64,000 nt of DNA from assembly GCF_003149045.1 (NCBI RefSeq), contig NZ_QGDU01000002.1, positions 1 to 64,000 on the forward strand, written 5' to 3'. The notes under the pieces were generated by a model. It was given only the letters and a program-made list of their open reading frames with translations. It searched no databases and was not told where the DNA came from. The position numbers and the translations under genes were made by a program. Source of the stretch: Fibrobacter sp. UWR4 (GTDB lineage: Bacteria; Fibrobacterota; Fibrobacteria; Fibrobacterales; Fibrobacteraceae). Of this stretch, positions 16,890-26,788 are shown piece after piece (the first letter of the stretch is position 1; every line of letters begins with the position of its first letter).

Positions 16890-18641
16890 TTACTTGACGC
16901 GAGCGGAGAACATGCGACCGTTTTCCTGCTTCAGCATATAGACGCCAGCCTTGTTGAACTGAGCCTTAAGAGCATCGTTCAAGGAAGTACCGTTGGCAAG
17001 TTCAATTGCGCCAAGGAAGCGGCCCTGCATATCGAACACCTGGAAAGTCTTACCGTAGTTGAAGAACTGAACATTGGAGATCAGAGCATCAGTGCTTTCG
17101 GAAGAATTCGGCTGGCTTGCAGAAGAATTCGGAGTAATTTCGGAACCCGGTTCAGCAGTGGTGAAGACCAGCTTGACGTCACTAATCTTGACTGCACCTG
17201 TAGCCTGTCCCAAATTGAAGGCAAACTGAGCGGCATCATCAGAAGCTTCTTCCATAGCAAAGATATATGTGTATTCCTTTTCCGTGGTGGTGATGTCAAA
17301 CACCTTAGTGGCGTATGCACCCCAGGGGTCTACGGATTGCTGGAAAGAAACTTCGATCTCGCGAGCTACGTCAGCGCTAGCCTTAAAGGACAACTTGTAC
17401 TTCATGCCCTTATCAAGAGCCACATTGTACTGAACAAGCTGCGGCATATAAGTTTCTTTACCAATAGTGGTAACGTCAACCGTAGCCGTGCCGCCAGCAA
17501 CAGAAGTCTTTGCTGCAGAGCCACCCCAGTTTGTACCCTGCCCCAGGAACCAAGAAGATGCACCGTTACTTGTAGAAATCACACTGCTGCTAGGGAAATT
17601 ACCATCCTTGAGAAGGTTCACTGTGGTTTCGCCAACCAATTCAAACTTGGCAACTACAGACTTTTCCTTGTCCATGGTTACAGTAATGGTTTCGTCAGAG
17701 CCGGTTGCACCACCTTCCCAACCCACAAACTTCCAGCCTTCGTTGGCTTTGGCGGTGAGCTGTACAGTTGATTTGGGAGCGTAATAATTTGCGCTAGGGC
17801 TCTTTGTCACAGTACCTGCAGCAGCCGGAGATGCAGTTACATTGAGGGCAAGTTCATCGGCACTGCCACCGATTTTCAGCAGGTTCTTCTTAACTTTAGC
17901 ATAACCCTTTGCAGTACCCGTATTTCCAGTGTAGGATTCAATTTTCATGGAAGCAACTTCATACAGCTTACCCATCTTCATACCAGCTTTAGCCCATTCG
18001 CTGAAGTGCTTGGAAATAGAAATGGTACCCTTGGTACGATGCTGGCTCGTATTCGACGGGATGGACCAATACTGCTTAAAGGTGCTGGTACCCGAAAGAG
18101 AAGGCTGATTAATACGGTCGGTAGTATAGAAATCGTAGCTAATACCATCGATAACGGCAGAACCCCACTTTTTACCGCCCTGGGTAGGATTGTAGCTTCC
18201 GCGATCCTGGACAATGTAGTATTCAATTTCATTGCTGAAGCCACTGGGTTCGTCCCCTCTGTCGTAATAGCCCCAGCCATAGACACTGACATACTTCACG
18301 TTGTCGGTGGAGCTCCATTCCACATCAAATTCGGAGGTAATATTACCCACATTCTGTACGGTAACAGAGGAGTTAGATCCCCAACGTTTTCCGGTACGGG
18401 CTAACATGTTGATAGTACCCTGCCATTCAACTTCGAAAGCACCACCATTTTCAGCGCTTACGTTAAGCTTCATTGTTGCGGAACCGGCACCATTCTGGCT
18501 CCAGAGTTCGTAATCATAGCCACCGGCGCTACCCATTTTCTGGGATGTGCCATTGGAGCAGGTAACGGTCTGTCCCCAGGAAATGGAAGACGAAATTGCG
18601 GCCATGGCAAAGGCTGTTGTTAAAACTTTTTTGATACTCAT
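16890..18641 (-). CDS. secreted GH11 xylanase with InlB-type repeat and CBM4/9-like domain
   Basis: 583 residues. A signal peptide (about 1-23) is followed by a GH11 catalytic domain (about 25-250) with NEIEYYIVQD (nucleophile Glu140) and SMKIESYTGN (acid/base Glu235). Residues about 260-335 form a divergent InlB B-repeat type domain (LTAKANEGWKFVGWEG, VTMDKEKSVVAKFEL). Residues about 338-495 look like a CBM4/9-type jelly roll (NLLKDGNFPSSS, PQLVQYNVALDKGMKYKLSF, ISDVKLVF). The C-terminal tail ISNVQFFNYGKTFQVFDMQG is a close relative of the tail in the 15014 xylanase, so both probably use the same export or attachment route. RBS AAGGA; a -10-like TATAAA lies about 50 bp upstream. Catalytic domain similar to the neighbour, ancillary domains different: duplication with domain shuffling. 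Confidence 0.93.
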   Translation of the reverse strand: MSIKKVLTTAFAMAAISSSISWGQTVTCSNGTSQKMGSAGGYDYELWSQNGAGSATMKLNVSAENGGAFEVEWQGTINMLARTGKRWGSNSSVTVQNVGNITSEFDVEWSSTDNVKYVSVYGWGYYDRGDEPSGFSNEIEYYIVQDRGSYNPTQGGKKWGSAVIDGISYDFYTTDRINQPSLSGTSTFKQYWSIPSNTSQHRTKGTISISKHFSEWAKAGMKMGKLYEVASMKIESYTGNTGTAKGYAKVKKNLLKIGGSADELALNVTASPAAAGTVTKSPSANYYAPKSTVQLTAKANEGWKFVGWEGGATGSDETITVTMDKEKSVVAKFELVGETTVNLLKDGNFPSSSVISTSNGASSWFLGQGTNWGGSAAKTSVAGGTATVDVTTIGKETYMPQLVQYNVALDKGMKYKLSFKASADVAREIEVSFQQSVDPWGAYATKVFDITTTEKEYTYIFAMEEASDDAAQFAFNLGQATGAVKISDVKLVFTTAEPGSEITPNSSASQPNSSESTDALISNVQFFNYGKTFQVFDMQGRFLGAIELANGTSLNDALKAQFNKAGVYMLKQENGRMFSARVK

Positions 18642-18730
18642 GCTTATCCTTCTGAGTGGGGGGGGTTATTTGTTCTTTCTTCTAATTTATACTATTCTAC
18701 ATGGGTTGTTAAGCACGACTGAATCAATTC

Positions 18731-18760
18731 CGTTGTCGCTCTTTACAACACATACAACGG
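18731..18760. promoter_or_regulatory. inverted repeat CGTTGT...ACAAC...ACAACG upstream of xylanase gene
   Basis: CGTTGT (18731-18736) faces ACAAC (18745-18749) at N8 spacing, and a second ACAACGG (18754-18760) completes an outer palindrome. Distance to the start codon is 90-119 bp, matching the site before the other GH11 gene. Confidence 0.5.
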
Positions 18761-18868
18761 TCTGCACCCCCGTAAAATGGAGAAAAAAACGCAAGTCTGT
18801 ATATACTTGTTAACGTTCTTCACCAAAATCGGCCCATGTTAACCAATTATTTTACAAAAAAAATATAT

Positions 18869-18910
18869 CGCATAAAAAATCCGCCCTCGTTTTTTACGAG
18901 AGCGGATCTT
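18869..18910 (-). terminator. intrinsic terminator of gyrA
   Basis: ATCCGCCCTCGT (18879-18890) pairs with ACGAGAGCGGAT (18896-18907) with one mismatch; T6 follows on the minus strand. Besides it and the xylanase promoter region, nothing else was recognised in 18642-18955. Confidence 0.88.
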
Positions 18911-18955
18911 AATTCGTTCCGTATTCTAGACACGATTTAGAACAAACTATTCAGC

Positions 18956-21661
18956 CTATTCGTTGTCGCCACCTTCGGAAGAAAGACCAATCTGCTGTTC
19001 TGTTTCGCTGGACTTTTCAACAGAATCGTCATCCACTTCAACGCCTTCCACATGATCGAAGGTTTCCTTGGCTTCAGCGGAATCGTGTTCGATGTCTTCG
19101 ACACTAGGCAGTGCAGTTGCATCCTGGACAGTGTCGCCATCGTTCAGGCGGATGCACTTCACGCCAATGGCGCTGCGGTTGGTCAAGCGGATGGTTTCAG
19201 CTTCGATACGGATGACCTGACCTTCCTTACTGGTAATGATCAAGTCGTAGTCGTCAGCAACGCTTTCCACGAATACTGCCGGACCAGTCTTTTCCATACC
19301 GTCGGCGCTGAGGTTACGGACACCCTTGCTGCCACGCTTGGTCACGCGGTAGGAACTGGGCAGAGAACGCTTACCAAAACCCTTTTCGGTAATGGTCACG
19401 ATCTTGTTGCCTTCCTTCAGCCAAATGAGGGAGATGACTTCGTCACCTTCGGCCAAGGTAATGCCCTTCACGCCGTGAGTGCCGCGGCCCATGCTACGCA
19501 TGCAGCTAATGGGGAACGTTACTGCCTGACCCATCTTGGTGGCAATCATCAAGAGGTCCTTGGCGATAGGCTGATCGGCAGTTTCGTCGGAATCTTCAGA
19601 TTCTGCGGCAGTCTGAGATTCAGCAGCCTGGACTTCTGCAGATTCGTCATTTTCATCGCCGGCCTGAGAAGCATTGAATTCTTCAGCAGACATGCCCACC
19701 AGCTGGACCTTCACCAATTCATCGTCTTCGTCCAGGCTGATTGCGTTGACACCAGCCTTACGGGGGCGGCTAAACAGAGTAAGGTCCATCTTGTTCACGA
19801 TACCCTTCTTGGTGGCGAACACCAGGCAGAAGTAACCGCCGAACTTACGGACGGGAACGATAGCCTGAACCTTTTCACCTTCGGTAAGGCCAATGAAGTT
19901 GATGATGGGGCGACCCTTGCTATTGCGGTTGCCTTCGGGCAGGCGGTAAACCTTGGTCCAGTAGGCACGGCCCTTGTTGGTGAATACCAGCAGGTAGCTG
20001 TGGGTACTTGCGGTAAAGATCTGATCCACATCATCGTCGTCCTTGAGGCCGGTGCCCACAACACCCTTACCACCGCGGGTCTGAGCCTTGAAGGTATCGA
20101 TGGGAAGACGCTTGATGTAGCCTTCCTTACTCAAGGTAATGACCTGTTCTTCTTCAGCAATCAGGTCTTCGTAATCATAATCGTCTACAGCATCTTCAAT
20201 GGAAGTACGGCGTTCGTCACCGAACTTTGCAACCACTGCATCCAGCTTTTCAAGGACAATTGCCAGACGGCGTTCGCGCTTTGCCAGGATGTCCTTCAAG
20301 TCGGCAACGAGTGCAACCAGTTCGTTGTATTCGTTTTCCAACTTTTCCAAGTTCAGACCAGTGAGCTGTGCAAGGCGCATGTCCACGATAGCCTGGGACT
20401 GAATTTCATCCAGGTTAAAGCGTTCCTGCAAGCCCTTCTTAGCCAGTTCCGTAGTAGCGCTAGACTTGATGATCTGCACCACTTCATCGATATTCTGGGT
20501 TGCAATGCGCAAACCCTCGATGATGTGGAGACGAGCTTCAGCCTTGTTCAAGTCGAACTGGGTAGCACGGGTGATCACATCCAGACGGTGATCAATGTAA
20601 ATCTGGATCAGGTCCTTCAGAGTGAGAACCTTGGGCAGGCCATTGACCAGTGCCAGGTTGTAAATGCTGAAGGTAGTCTGCATCTGGGTGTTCTTGAACA
20701 GGTTGTTCAGCACCACTTCTGCAACGGCATCCTTACGCAGTTCAATAACCACGCGGATACCTTCACGGTTAGATTCGTCGCGAATGTCGGTAATGCCGTC
20801 GATACGCTTTTCACGAACCAGTTCGCCAATCTTTTTACAAAGTTCGGCCTTGTTCACCATGTAGGGAATTTCGGACACGATGATACGGGGCTTACCGCGG
20901 CCATCCACATCAATTTCCGTACGGGCACGAACACGGGCACGGCCATGACCAGTCAGATAAGCATCGCGGATACCAGCACGGCCACAGATTACGCCACCAG
21001 TGGGGAAATCCGGACCAGAAACATAACCCAGCAAGTCTTCGCCGGAAATATCCGGATTTTCAGCCACAGCGTGGATTGCGTTTGCAATTTCACGAAGGTT
21101 ATGGGGAGCCATGGAGGTCGCCATACCCACAGCAATACCAGTGGTACCATTCACCAGCATGTTGGGAATGGCGGAGGGCAACACCTTCGGTTCTTCCAAG
21201 GATTCGTCATAGTTGGGGCCCATGTCCACGGTATCTTTTTCAAGATCTTCCAGCATGAGCATGCCAAGGTTGTTCATCTTGGCTTCAGTATAACGCATTG
21301 CAGCAGCGCCATCACCATCGATAGAGCCGAAGTTACCCTGACCGAAAACCAGCGGATAGCGCAGGGAGAATTCCTGGGCCATACGGACCAAGGTTTCGTA
21401 TACGGCGGAGTCACCATGGGGATGATACTTACCGATGACATCACCCACGATACGGGCGGACTTCACGGTGGGCTTATTGGGAACCACACCCAGCTTGTGC
21501 ATACTGTACATCACGCGACGATGCACCGGCTTGAAGCCATCACGGGCATCGGGCAATGCACGAGCAACAATCACGCTCATGGAGTAGCGAAGGTAGCAAT
21601 CCTGCATGTCCTTTTCGATCAGGGACTTGAACTGCTTGCCTGGGAGCATTTCTTCTGACAT
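18956..21661 (-). CDS. gyrA: DNA gyrase subunit A
   Basis: 901 residues. It is the breakage-reunion subunit of gyrase, which negatively supercoils DNA with GyrB (not in the window). The catalytic tyrosine is Tyr124 in [10 protein letters not shown]. The quinolone-determining region is [18 protein letters not shown], with Ser85 and Glu89 at the positions of E. coli Ser83 and Asp87. The GyrA box [12 protein letters not shown] identifies gyrase rather than topoisomerase IV. Two additions are unusual: an acidic Glu/Asp/Ala insertion in the C-terminal pinwheel (about 655-690) and a long acidic tail of about 45 residues. It lies 60 bp downstream of surE; the gap contains a heptamer repeat. Confidence 0.98.
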   Translation of the reverse strand: MSEEMLPGKQFKSLIEKDMQDCYLRYSMSVIVARALPDARDGFKPVHRRVMYSMHKLGVVPNKPTVKSARIVGDVIGKYHPHGDSAVYETLVRMAQEFSLRYPLVFGQGNFGSIDGDGAAAMRYTEAKMNNLGMLMLEDLEKDTVDMGPNYDESLEEPKVLPSAIPNMLVNGTTGIAVGMATSMAPHNLREIANAIHAVAENPDISGEDLLGYVSGPDFPTGGVICGRAGIRDAYLTGHGRARVRARTEIDVDGRGKPRIIVSEIPYMVNKAELCKKIGELVREKRIDGITDIRDESNREGIRVVIELRKDAVAEVVLNNLFKNTQMQTTFSIYNLALVNGLPKVLTLKDLIQIYIDHRLDVITRATQFDLNKAEARLHIIEGLRIATQNIDEVVQIIKSSATTELAKKGLQERFNLDEIQSQAIVDMRLAQLTGLNLEKLENEYNELVALVADLKDILAKRERRLAIVLEKLDAVVAKFGDERRTSIEDAVDDYDYEDLIAEEEQVITLSKEGYIKRLPIDTFKAQTRGGKGVVGTGLKDDDDVDQIFTASTHSYLLVFTNKGRAYWTKVYRLPEGNRNSKGRPIINFIGLTEGEKVQAIVPVRKFGGYFCLVFATKKGIVNKMDLTLFSRPRKAGVNAISLDEDDELVKVQLVGMSAEEFNASQAGDENDESAEVQAAESQTAAESEDSDETADQPIAKDLLMIATKMGQAVTFPISCMRSMGRGTHGVKGITLAEGDEVISLIWLKEGNKIVTITEKGFGKRSLPSSYRVTKRGSKGVRNLSADGMEKTGPAVFVESVADDYDLIITSKEGQVIRIEAETIRLTNRSAIGVKCIRLNDGDTVQDATALPSVEDIEHDSAEAKETFDHVEGVEVDDDSVEKSSETEQQIGLSSEGGDNE

Positions 21662-21676
21662 TACTTATCCTTTTTT

Positions 21677-21702
21677 AGTAGGAAGTAGGAAGTAGGAAGT
21701 AG
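21677..21702. repeat. heptamer array AGTAGGA x3.7
   Basis: Three full AGTAGGA units and a partial fourth lie in the surE-gyrA gap just upstream of the gyrA start. They belong to the NTAG-phased heptamer arrays also seen at 27.6 and 51.0 kb. Confidence 0.8.
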
Positions 21703-21721
21703 ACAGTTTATAATCAATTGT

Positions 21722-22609
21722 CTACAGGCCACCTCCCACTAACTTTTCATTTATCATCTCTTTTATTTTTTTCAAACTTTCATCATCGGTCTGGTCGATG
21801 TGATGGGGGGTGATGGTGGCGTAACCCTGGTTCAACAGATAGTCGTCACTATCCACAGGGGATTCATTCCATAATTTATCGCCATCCAACAGCCACAGCT
21901 TGTCGCCGCTACCGTCATCTGCATCTACGAGGCTATAGTGATCCGTAAACATCTCGTGAGCCATCTTCGTAGACTTGTAGCCCTTGAACTTGTCCTCGGA
22001 AACCTTGGGGAAGTTCACATTCCAGAAGGTGGCAGGAGCAATACGTTCAAAAAGGCGATCCTTGACCACACGTACCGCAAAGTCCACGGCAGTCTGGAGC
22101 AGGTCTCCCCCACAACCGCGGAGGGAAAGAGCAATGCCAGGGACGCCCCACAAGGCCGCCTCACGAGCTCCAGCTACAGTGCCCGAATACAGGGAGGACA
22201 CGCCGGCATTTTCGCCCACATTGACGCCCGAGAAACAGACGTCAAACTCCCCTGCCGCAGAACTTACACCGGCACAGCCCTCAGGTTCGCTTTCAAGGCC
22301 GAACTTGGCAAAATGACCCAGCCCGAACTTGGCGCAATCTGCAGGAGTGCCGGACACGGAATAGAATTCATAAGGCCAGGCTTTTGTACCGTCGGTAGCC
22401 ACGGGGGTGGTTTCATCCACGGGCACCTGTTTAACGCACAAACCTCGGCGCACGGTAAAGGCCTGAGAAACCCCGCTCTGCTCCGTTTCGGGGGCAAAAA
22501 CGAACACATCAGCCACCTTGGACAAGGCAGCCGCAAGAGCGCGCAGATTGCCGCTCTTAAACCCATCGTCGTTTACGATGAGAACTCGTGTTCTAGGGGT
22601 ATTTTGCAT
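21722..22609 (-). CDS. surE: 5'/3'-nucleotidase SurE
   Basis: 295 residues of the SurE survival-protein family, a metal-dependent nucleoside monophosphate phosphatase. The N-terminus RVLIVNDDGFKSGNLRALAA has the Asp-Asp metal ligands. SGVNVGENAGVSSLYSGTVA is the family signature (usually SGxNxGxN...YSGTVxAA), and AREAALWGVPGIALSL follows. The sequence is somewhat longer than E. coli SurE (253) because of insertions such as ESEPEGCAGVSSAAGEFD near 110-130. The C-terminal half (FKGYKSTKMAHEMFTDHYSL, SDDYLLNQGYATITPHHID) is typical. It is co-directional with gyrA 60 bp downstream. Confidence 0.93.
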   Translation of the reverse strand: MQNTPRTRVLIVNDDGFKSGNLRALAAALSKVADVFVFAPETEQSGVSQAFTVRRGLCVKQVPVDETTPVATDGTKAWPYEFYSVSGTPADCAKFGLGHFAKFGLESEPEGCAGVSSAAGEFDVCFSGVNVGENAGVSSLYSGTVAGAREAALWGVPGIALSLRGCGGDLLQTAVDFAVRVVKDRLFERIAPATFWNVNFPKVSEDKFKGYKSTKMAHEMFTDHYSLVDADDGSGDKLWLLDGDKLWNESPVDSDDYLLNQGYATITPHHIDQTDDESLKKIKEMINEKLVGGGL

Positions 22610-22826
22610 GCTTTTACAAAGATAGAAAAAAGCGGTTCTGCCACTTCAAAAAATGGTAAAAAAAGCGCCCCATTTCGGGGTGTTTTTAGGGGTAAAATCA
22701 TCAATAAATTTCCTGTTATTCTTTGCGGCAAGGCATGTTGTGTTAGTTTTGTGCAACGGGTTTGCACCAGCGTGTAATTTAGGACCAGTCAAATGACAAA
22801 AGATGACATTTAAAGAAAATAGTGTA

Positions 22827-22858
22827 AAAAAGCCCAGGTTCTTGAACCTGGGCTTTTC
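22827..22858 (-). terminator. intrinsic terminator of the FISUMP gene pair
   Basis: AGCCCAGGTTC (22831-22841) pairs with GAACCTGGGCT (22844-22854); T-run on the minus strand. The rest of 22610-22878 holds nothing I recognise. Confidence 0.88.
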
Positions 22859-22878
22859 TCTTTATTGTTTCAACACAA

Positions 22879-25005
22879 TCAGCGATTCTTTACGCAGCGG
22901 ACAGATCGCTTATATTTTTTTCCACTTGTGTATTTTGCAATTGATTTGTTGTTGTATACAATTTCGTAATAGGCACCAACGGTATCGTTGACTTCTTCGG
23001 CTAGCCAGAATTGAGCAGAGGTGCCGACGTCATCGTACGAATTTCCGTATGAATAGCCTGCAGGGAGGGCCGAGAAGCCGTAGGGATTTTTGGGGAAGTA
23101 GATATCCTTCCACAAGTTGCTTGCTTTCAGTTTTTCGCCAATGGTAAAGGCATCGTTGACGGTTTGGATGAGTGCGTTCCAGTCGTCTTTGGTGGAAACA
23201 TGCCATCCATCGGGGCAAATTCCCTGTTCGGTTCCTTTCAGTGTGGCGACGTCCCATTCATAAAGTAGACCATAGATTTCGCAATTGCTGTCAACGTCAT
23301 TGGGGCAAACGGAGCCGAAGTAACTTGCTTCGTTGGCATGAGGTTTATAGTTCAAGTTGTCGGCCATCCAGGTATCTTCGCCAATCTTTGTTGTTCGATA
23401 GACCTGCTTATCGCGAGTATCGGTAAAGGTTCCGAAGTCATTGAATTCGATAGGATCCACAGGTTCATCCATAAGGCAGCGCACCTGAAGGTAGGCCTGT
23501 TTTCTTGCGTAACTATGAATAGCCGCAGTTTTACTGCTACTGAAGTATACGACATTGCCAACGCTGTCGCGATTGTCTGCAGTCCACAGGTTTGCATCAT
23601 AGCCCACACTGCGGAATTCACAGTCCGTGTAGGAATCGTAAGCTTTCATGTTGAATCCATATCTGTCGGTGTTCTTGCCACCACGCCATGTGACGGAGTC
23701 CTTGAGGACCGTGCCTGCATTCTCGATGCCGCCTACGTATTTGAACAGGGTGTCGTATTCCGCATCGGTAGGGATATGCCAGCCAGAAGGGCAGATTCCC
23801 CTGTGGGGAGCTTTCGTCTTGTATTTATAGAGAGAATAGGCCGTATCCATGGCGGCAGCCCATGTATAGTAGCGGCCCACGAAGCAGCTGTCCTTGGTTC
23901 GGCACTTGCTGTGGACATCGGCATCGGCGAAACCACCCTTGCTAACGTAGCGCAAGTTTTCGGCCATCCAGACTCGGTCACCGATTTGTGTGGTTTTGTA
24001 GACTTCGTTATCGCGAAGGTCCGTAAGGGTGTGGGCCTTGCTATCATATTTGGAGCCAGCATCCGGCGTGTGTTGAGCCAGGCTGTCGATATCGTAGTTT
24101 TCGAGGCAGCGGACAAAGTTTCCAATGTCATCAAAGAACCAGTACATTCCCATCCTGCCGGGTTCAATACTGATGGTGAGAGCATAACGGCTACTGAAGA
24201 AACCGCCGTGCTCCGAAGTCCATAAGCCAGTTTCATGTTGGCCCTGGTTATTGGTAGTAACGTATGTGTATCCGTTATAGGATCCGTATCCGCCGAAAAC
24301 AATGGAAAATCCAAAGTCATCTGTTCCCGTATCATCGGGCCAGGAGCCTTCTACTTTTGAACGGAAGGCGGTTGCAAGGTTTGTGATACCGCGATCCTTG
24401 GCGTAGTTGAAGAGCATTCCCCAATCGGAGGGTGTGGGAATGTGCCAGCCATCAGGGCAGATTCCCTGGGGGTTCATGGCGTCGTTTTCGTTACAGTCTG
24501 CCACGGCGCCGAAGTTGGCCCCCCGCCAGGTGTACATGCGGCCGCATTCAAAGTGGGAATCGCGGGTTGTGGAATCTTTGGGATTGTCGTAATTCAGATT
24601 CTGCGCCATCCAGTTCTGGATGCCGATGCGTACAGTCTTGTAAACCTGACCATCGCGAGGGTCGGTCATGGAGCCGTATTTGATATCCGGATTCAGGTAC
24701 TTGTCGGTGCTGACGCCTGCCTGAGCGCTGCTGCGGGGCGCTGCGCTAGAGCTGGACCCGTTGCTGCTGGAACTTTTCCCGGAACTGCTGCTGGAGTTTT
24801 CGCTGCCGCCCTTCACAGAGGAACTGTACCTGGAATCGGCGCTGCTCTTTGAATCTTTATCGCCCTTGGAGGAACTGCTGTAATCACCGTCAATTTCGGA
24901 ACGATTTACGTCGCTGTCCGGTTCAGACGTGTTGGAAGCACTGCAGCCAAAAAATGCAATGGCGGCAAAAGGAATAATTTTCTTTAGGTTCTTCATGAAA
25001 ATCAT
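22879..25005 (-). CDS. FISUMP-domain lipoprotein with three repeats
   Basis: 708 residues; signal MKNLKKIIPFAAIAFFGC with lipobox FFGC (the AGGGGG ribosome site favours the ATG at 25005, three codons before this). A serine-rich linker (about 33-95) is followed by three copies of the Fibrobacter succinogenes major paralogous domain (FISUMP, TIGR02145). Each has the order DxRDxxVYKTxxIG, W-M-A-x-N-L, GICPxGWHIPT, W-tAe and VRCL; they start at about 110, 330 and 535. Function unknown; the fold is C-type-lectin/FGE-like, so surface binding is plausible. It lies 31 bp downstream of the next FISUMP gene and shares its terminator, so the two form an operon. Confidence 0.9.
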   Translation of the reverse strand: MIFMKNLKKIIPFAAIAFFGCSASNTSEPDSDVNRSEIDGDYSSSSKGDKDSKSSADSRYSSSVKGGSENSSSSSGKSSSSNGSSSSAAPRSSAQAGVSTDKYLNPDIKYGSMTDPRDGQVYKTVRIGIQNWMAQNLNYDNPKDSTTRDSHFECGRMYTWRGANFGAVADCNENDAMNPQGICPDGWHIPTPSDWGMLFNYAKDRGITNLATAFRSKVEGSWPDDTGTDDFGFSIVFGGYGSYNGYTYVTTNNQGQHETGLWTSEHGGFFSSRYALTISIEPGRMGMYWFFDDIGNFVRCLENYDIDSLAQHTPDAGSKYDSKAHTLTDLRDNEVYKTTQIGDRVWMAENLRYVSKGGFADADVHSKCRTKDSCFVGRYYTWAAAMDTAYSLYKYKTKAPHRGICPSGWHIPTDAEYDTLFKYVGGIENAGTVLKDSVTWRGGKNTDRYGFNMKAYDSYTDCEFRSVGYDANLWTADNRDSVGNVVYFSSSKTAAIHSYARKQAYLQVRCLMDEPVDPIEFNDFGTFTDTRDKQVYRTTKIGEDTWMADNLNYKPHANEASYFGSVCPNDVDSNCEIYGLLYEWDVATLKGTEQGICPDGWHVSTKDDWNALIQTVNDAFTIGEKLKASNLWKDIYFPKNPYGFSALPAGYSYGNSYDDVGTSAQFWLAEEVNDTVGAYYEIVYNNKSIAKYTSGKKYKRSVRCVKNR

Positions 25006-25036
25006 AATGCACCCCCTTTATAAACAGAGAATAACT

Positions 25037-26593
25037 TTATTTCGCCTCAGGTTTGAAGGCTCCGTTCATGCCACTTTCACGGAAGGACCATTCTCTATCC
25101 TTCGCACAACGAAGTGGAAAGGCTCGATTATTCTTACGTTCCAAAAAATGCACTTTGAACTCGTCACTAAAGATTTCAAGAGCATACGTTGTGGATTCAT
25201 CATTCTCTGTAGACAACCAGTAGCCGTAGTCTCGCCTCAACCAGGCGGCATCACCTAATGCGTAATAATAATCGAAATAATCCAGGCCATGTGTACCAAC
25301 CTTCGCATAACGGAGACTCTTGTAGCCATGCTGATACCCGGAAAACACTTTTGACCAATACCAAACTTCACTAGCATCCTCTTGGGAAATAATATGCCAG
25401 CCATCTGGACAAATCCCTTTTTTCTCCCCACAGAGGACTCCGTTTCCGCAGCCTGTATTCAAGGAATCCATGGCGCCAGCGTAACCATAAGCAATAAGAT
25501 CTTCATGCCCGGCCACGGAATCAAATGTGTAAACATTGCCCTTAAGACTGGGAGTCGCAATACTGTCCATGTAACGCAAAGACTCGTTCATCCAAGTTTG
25601 TTGACCGATGGTTACAGTCTTGTAGACTTCCCCATCTCGAGCATCCAACAATTCTCCATAAGAGCAGGTATCAAAATCATCACCTCGGCAAGGAAGGATC
25701 TTTTCTGGATTTTCTACACAACGAACATGCATGCCATAGCAAGAACGATATCCACTGCAAGAAACAGGAGACGGATTTGTTCCATGGACAGAGAAGGAGG
25801 CGTTGTGCCCTGCCCAATAGTAGAATCCACCTAAAGAACTATTGTGGGCATCCATTCTGATAGCTTCATTGGTAAAACCTAGTCCCAATTTATCAGGCCC
25901 TGTATGAGACATATTAGGCCATTCCTTGATGCCCATAACATCGCTATAATATATACTAAGAGCAATCCAGTCCTCTGGACTAGCCACATGCCAGCCCTTA
26001 GGACAAATATCATCAGCCATAACCTCCTCTGGATAGAAGCCTTGTCCCGAAGAATCACAGCTATTGTTCACGATGCTCAAATTCACAACCATCCAATTCT
26101 GGTAGCCAACCCTAAGCGTGGGGAATACTACGTTGGTTCTTTCATCCAAAGCTTCACCATAGTAGCCCTGTTCCAACATTTCCTCGTTCAGGTGTTCCGT
26201 GGGGCAGCAACGATGCTGTTTGCAGCTGTAAGTGCCGCGGGGCATGATCTTTGCCACGGCGATTTCTTTTTTTGCATCGGAAGAAGAGGTTACTTTTGAA
26301 GAGGAAGAGTCATCGGAGGAATCGCTATCTGATGAACTACCCGCAGAATTACCGGATGAAGAACTTCCGTCTTTCTTGGAACTGCTAGAATTATTTGAAT
26401 CGGAATCCGCACTTGAAGAGCCGCTCTGGGACTTGCCTGAAGAACTGGACACAGACTGCGTGGACGAACAGGATTTTTCCTTGGAATCAGAATCGTAATC
26501 GTCACTATCCGAGATACCGGAGCCTCCGCCACTGCAGGCGAACAGCACGAAAATCAAATGGACAAGCAGAATACCAAAAAATGATTTACGCAT
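25037..26593 (-). CDS. FISUMP-domain lipoprotein with two repeats
   Basis: 518 residues; signal MRKSFFGILLVHLIFVLFAC with lipobox LFAC. A Ser/Asp/Lys low-complexity linker covers about 24-110, then two FISUMP domains. The first (about 140-300) is marked by TLRVGYQNWMVVNLS, DDICPKGWHVASPEDW and MHVRCVEN. The second (about 310-510) is marked by LLDARDGEVYKTVTIGQQTW, GICPDGWHIISQEDASEVW and FPLRCAKD. Cysteine pairs such as CKQHRCCP near 125 are additional. The role is unknown. The same domain occurs in many copies in Fibrobacter genomes, and the lipoprotein anchor suggests the cell surface. First gene of the pair with 22879-25005. Confidence 0.9.
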   Translation of the reverse strand: MRKSFFGILLVHLIFVLFACSGGGSGISDSDDYDSDSKEKSCSSTQSVSSSSGKSQSGSSSADSDSNNSSSSKKDGSSSSGNSAGSSSDSDSSDDSSSSKVTSSSDAKKEIAVAKIMPRGTYSCKQHRCCPTEHLNEEMLEQGYYGEALDERTNVVFPTLRVGYQNWMVVNLSIVNNSCDSSGQGFYPEEVMADDICPKGWHVASPEDWIALSIYYSDVMGIKEWPNMSHTGPDKLGLGFTNEAIRMDAHNSSLGGFYYWAGHNASFSVHGTNPSPVSCSGYRSCYGMHVRCVENPEKILPCRGDDFDTCSYGELLDARDGEVYKTVTIGQQTWMNESLRYMDSIATPSLKGNVYTFDSVAGHEDLIAYGYAGAMDSLNTGCGNGVLCGEKKGICPDGWHIISQEDASEVWYWSKVFSGYQHGYKSLRYAKVGTHGLDYFDYYYALGDAAWLRRDYGYWLSTENDESTTYALEIFSDEFKVHFLERKNNRAFPLRCAKDREWSFRESGMNGAFKPEAK

Positions 26594-26788
26594 GTTAACC
26601 CCAACGTAATTTTTTAACTTCCTAACAAAGGGAAATATAAAAAAAGTTAACCATTCCTTCGCAGTCCTAATGTTGATTTCGCAATTGTTAGAAAGGGAAG
26701 TGACATTCCGCTCAACATAGGTTGAAATGTAATTCTGGTAAAAGAAGAAACAACTTCTTTTTCAAATAAAAACTGTCGCAGGTTCTTA

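Noticed and set aside
19052-21658. Long open frame (about 868 codons) antisense to gyrA
   Set aside because: Same effect; gyrA on the other strand is complete, with all active-site motifs.
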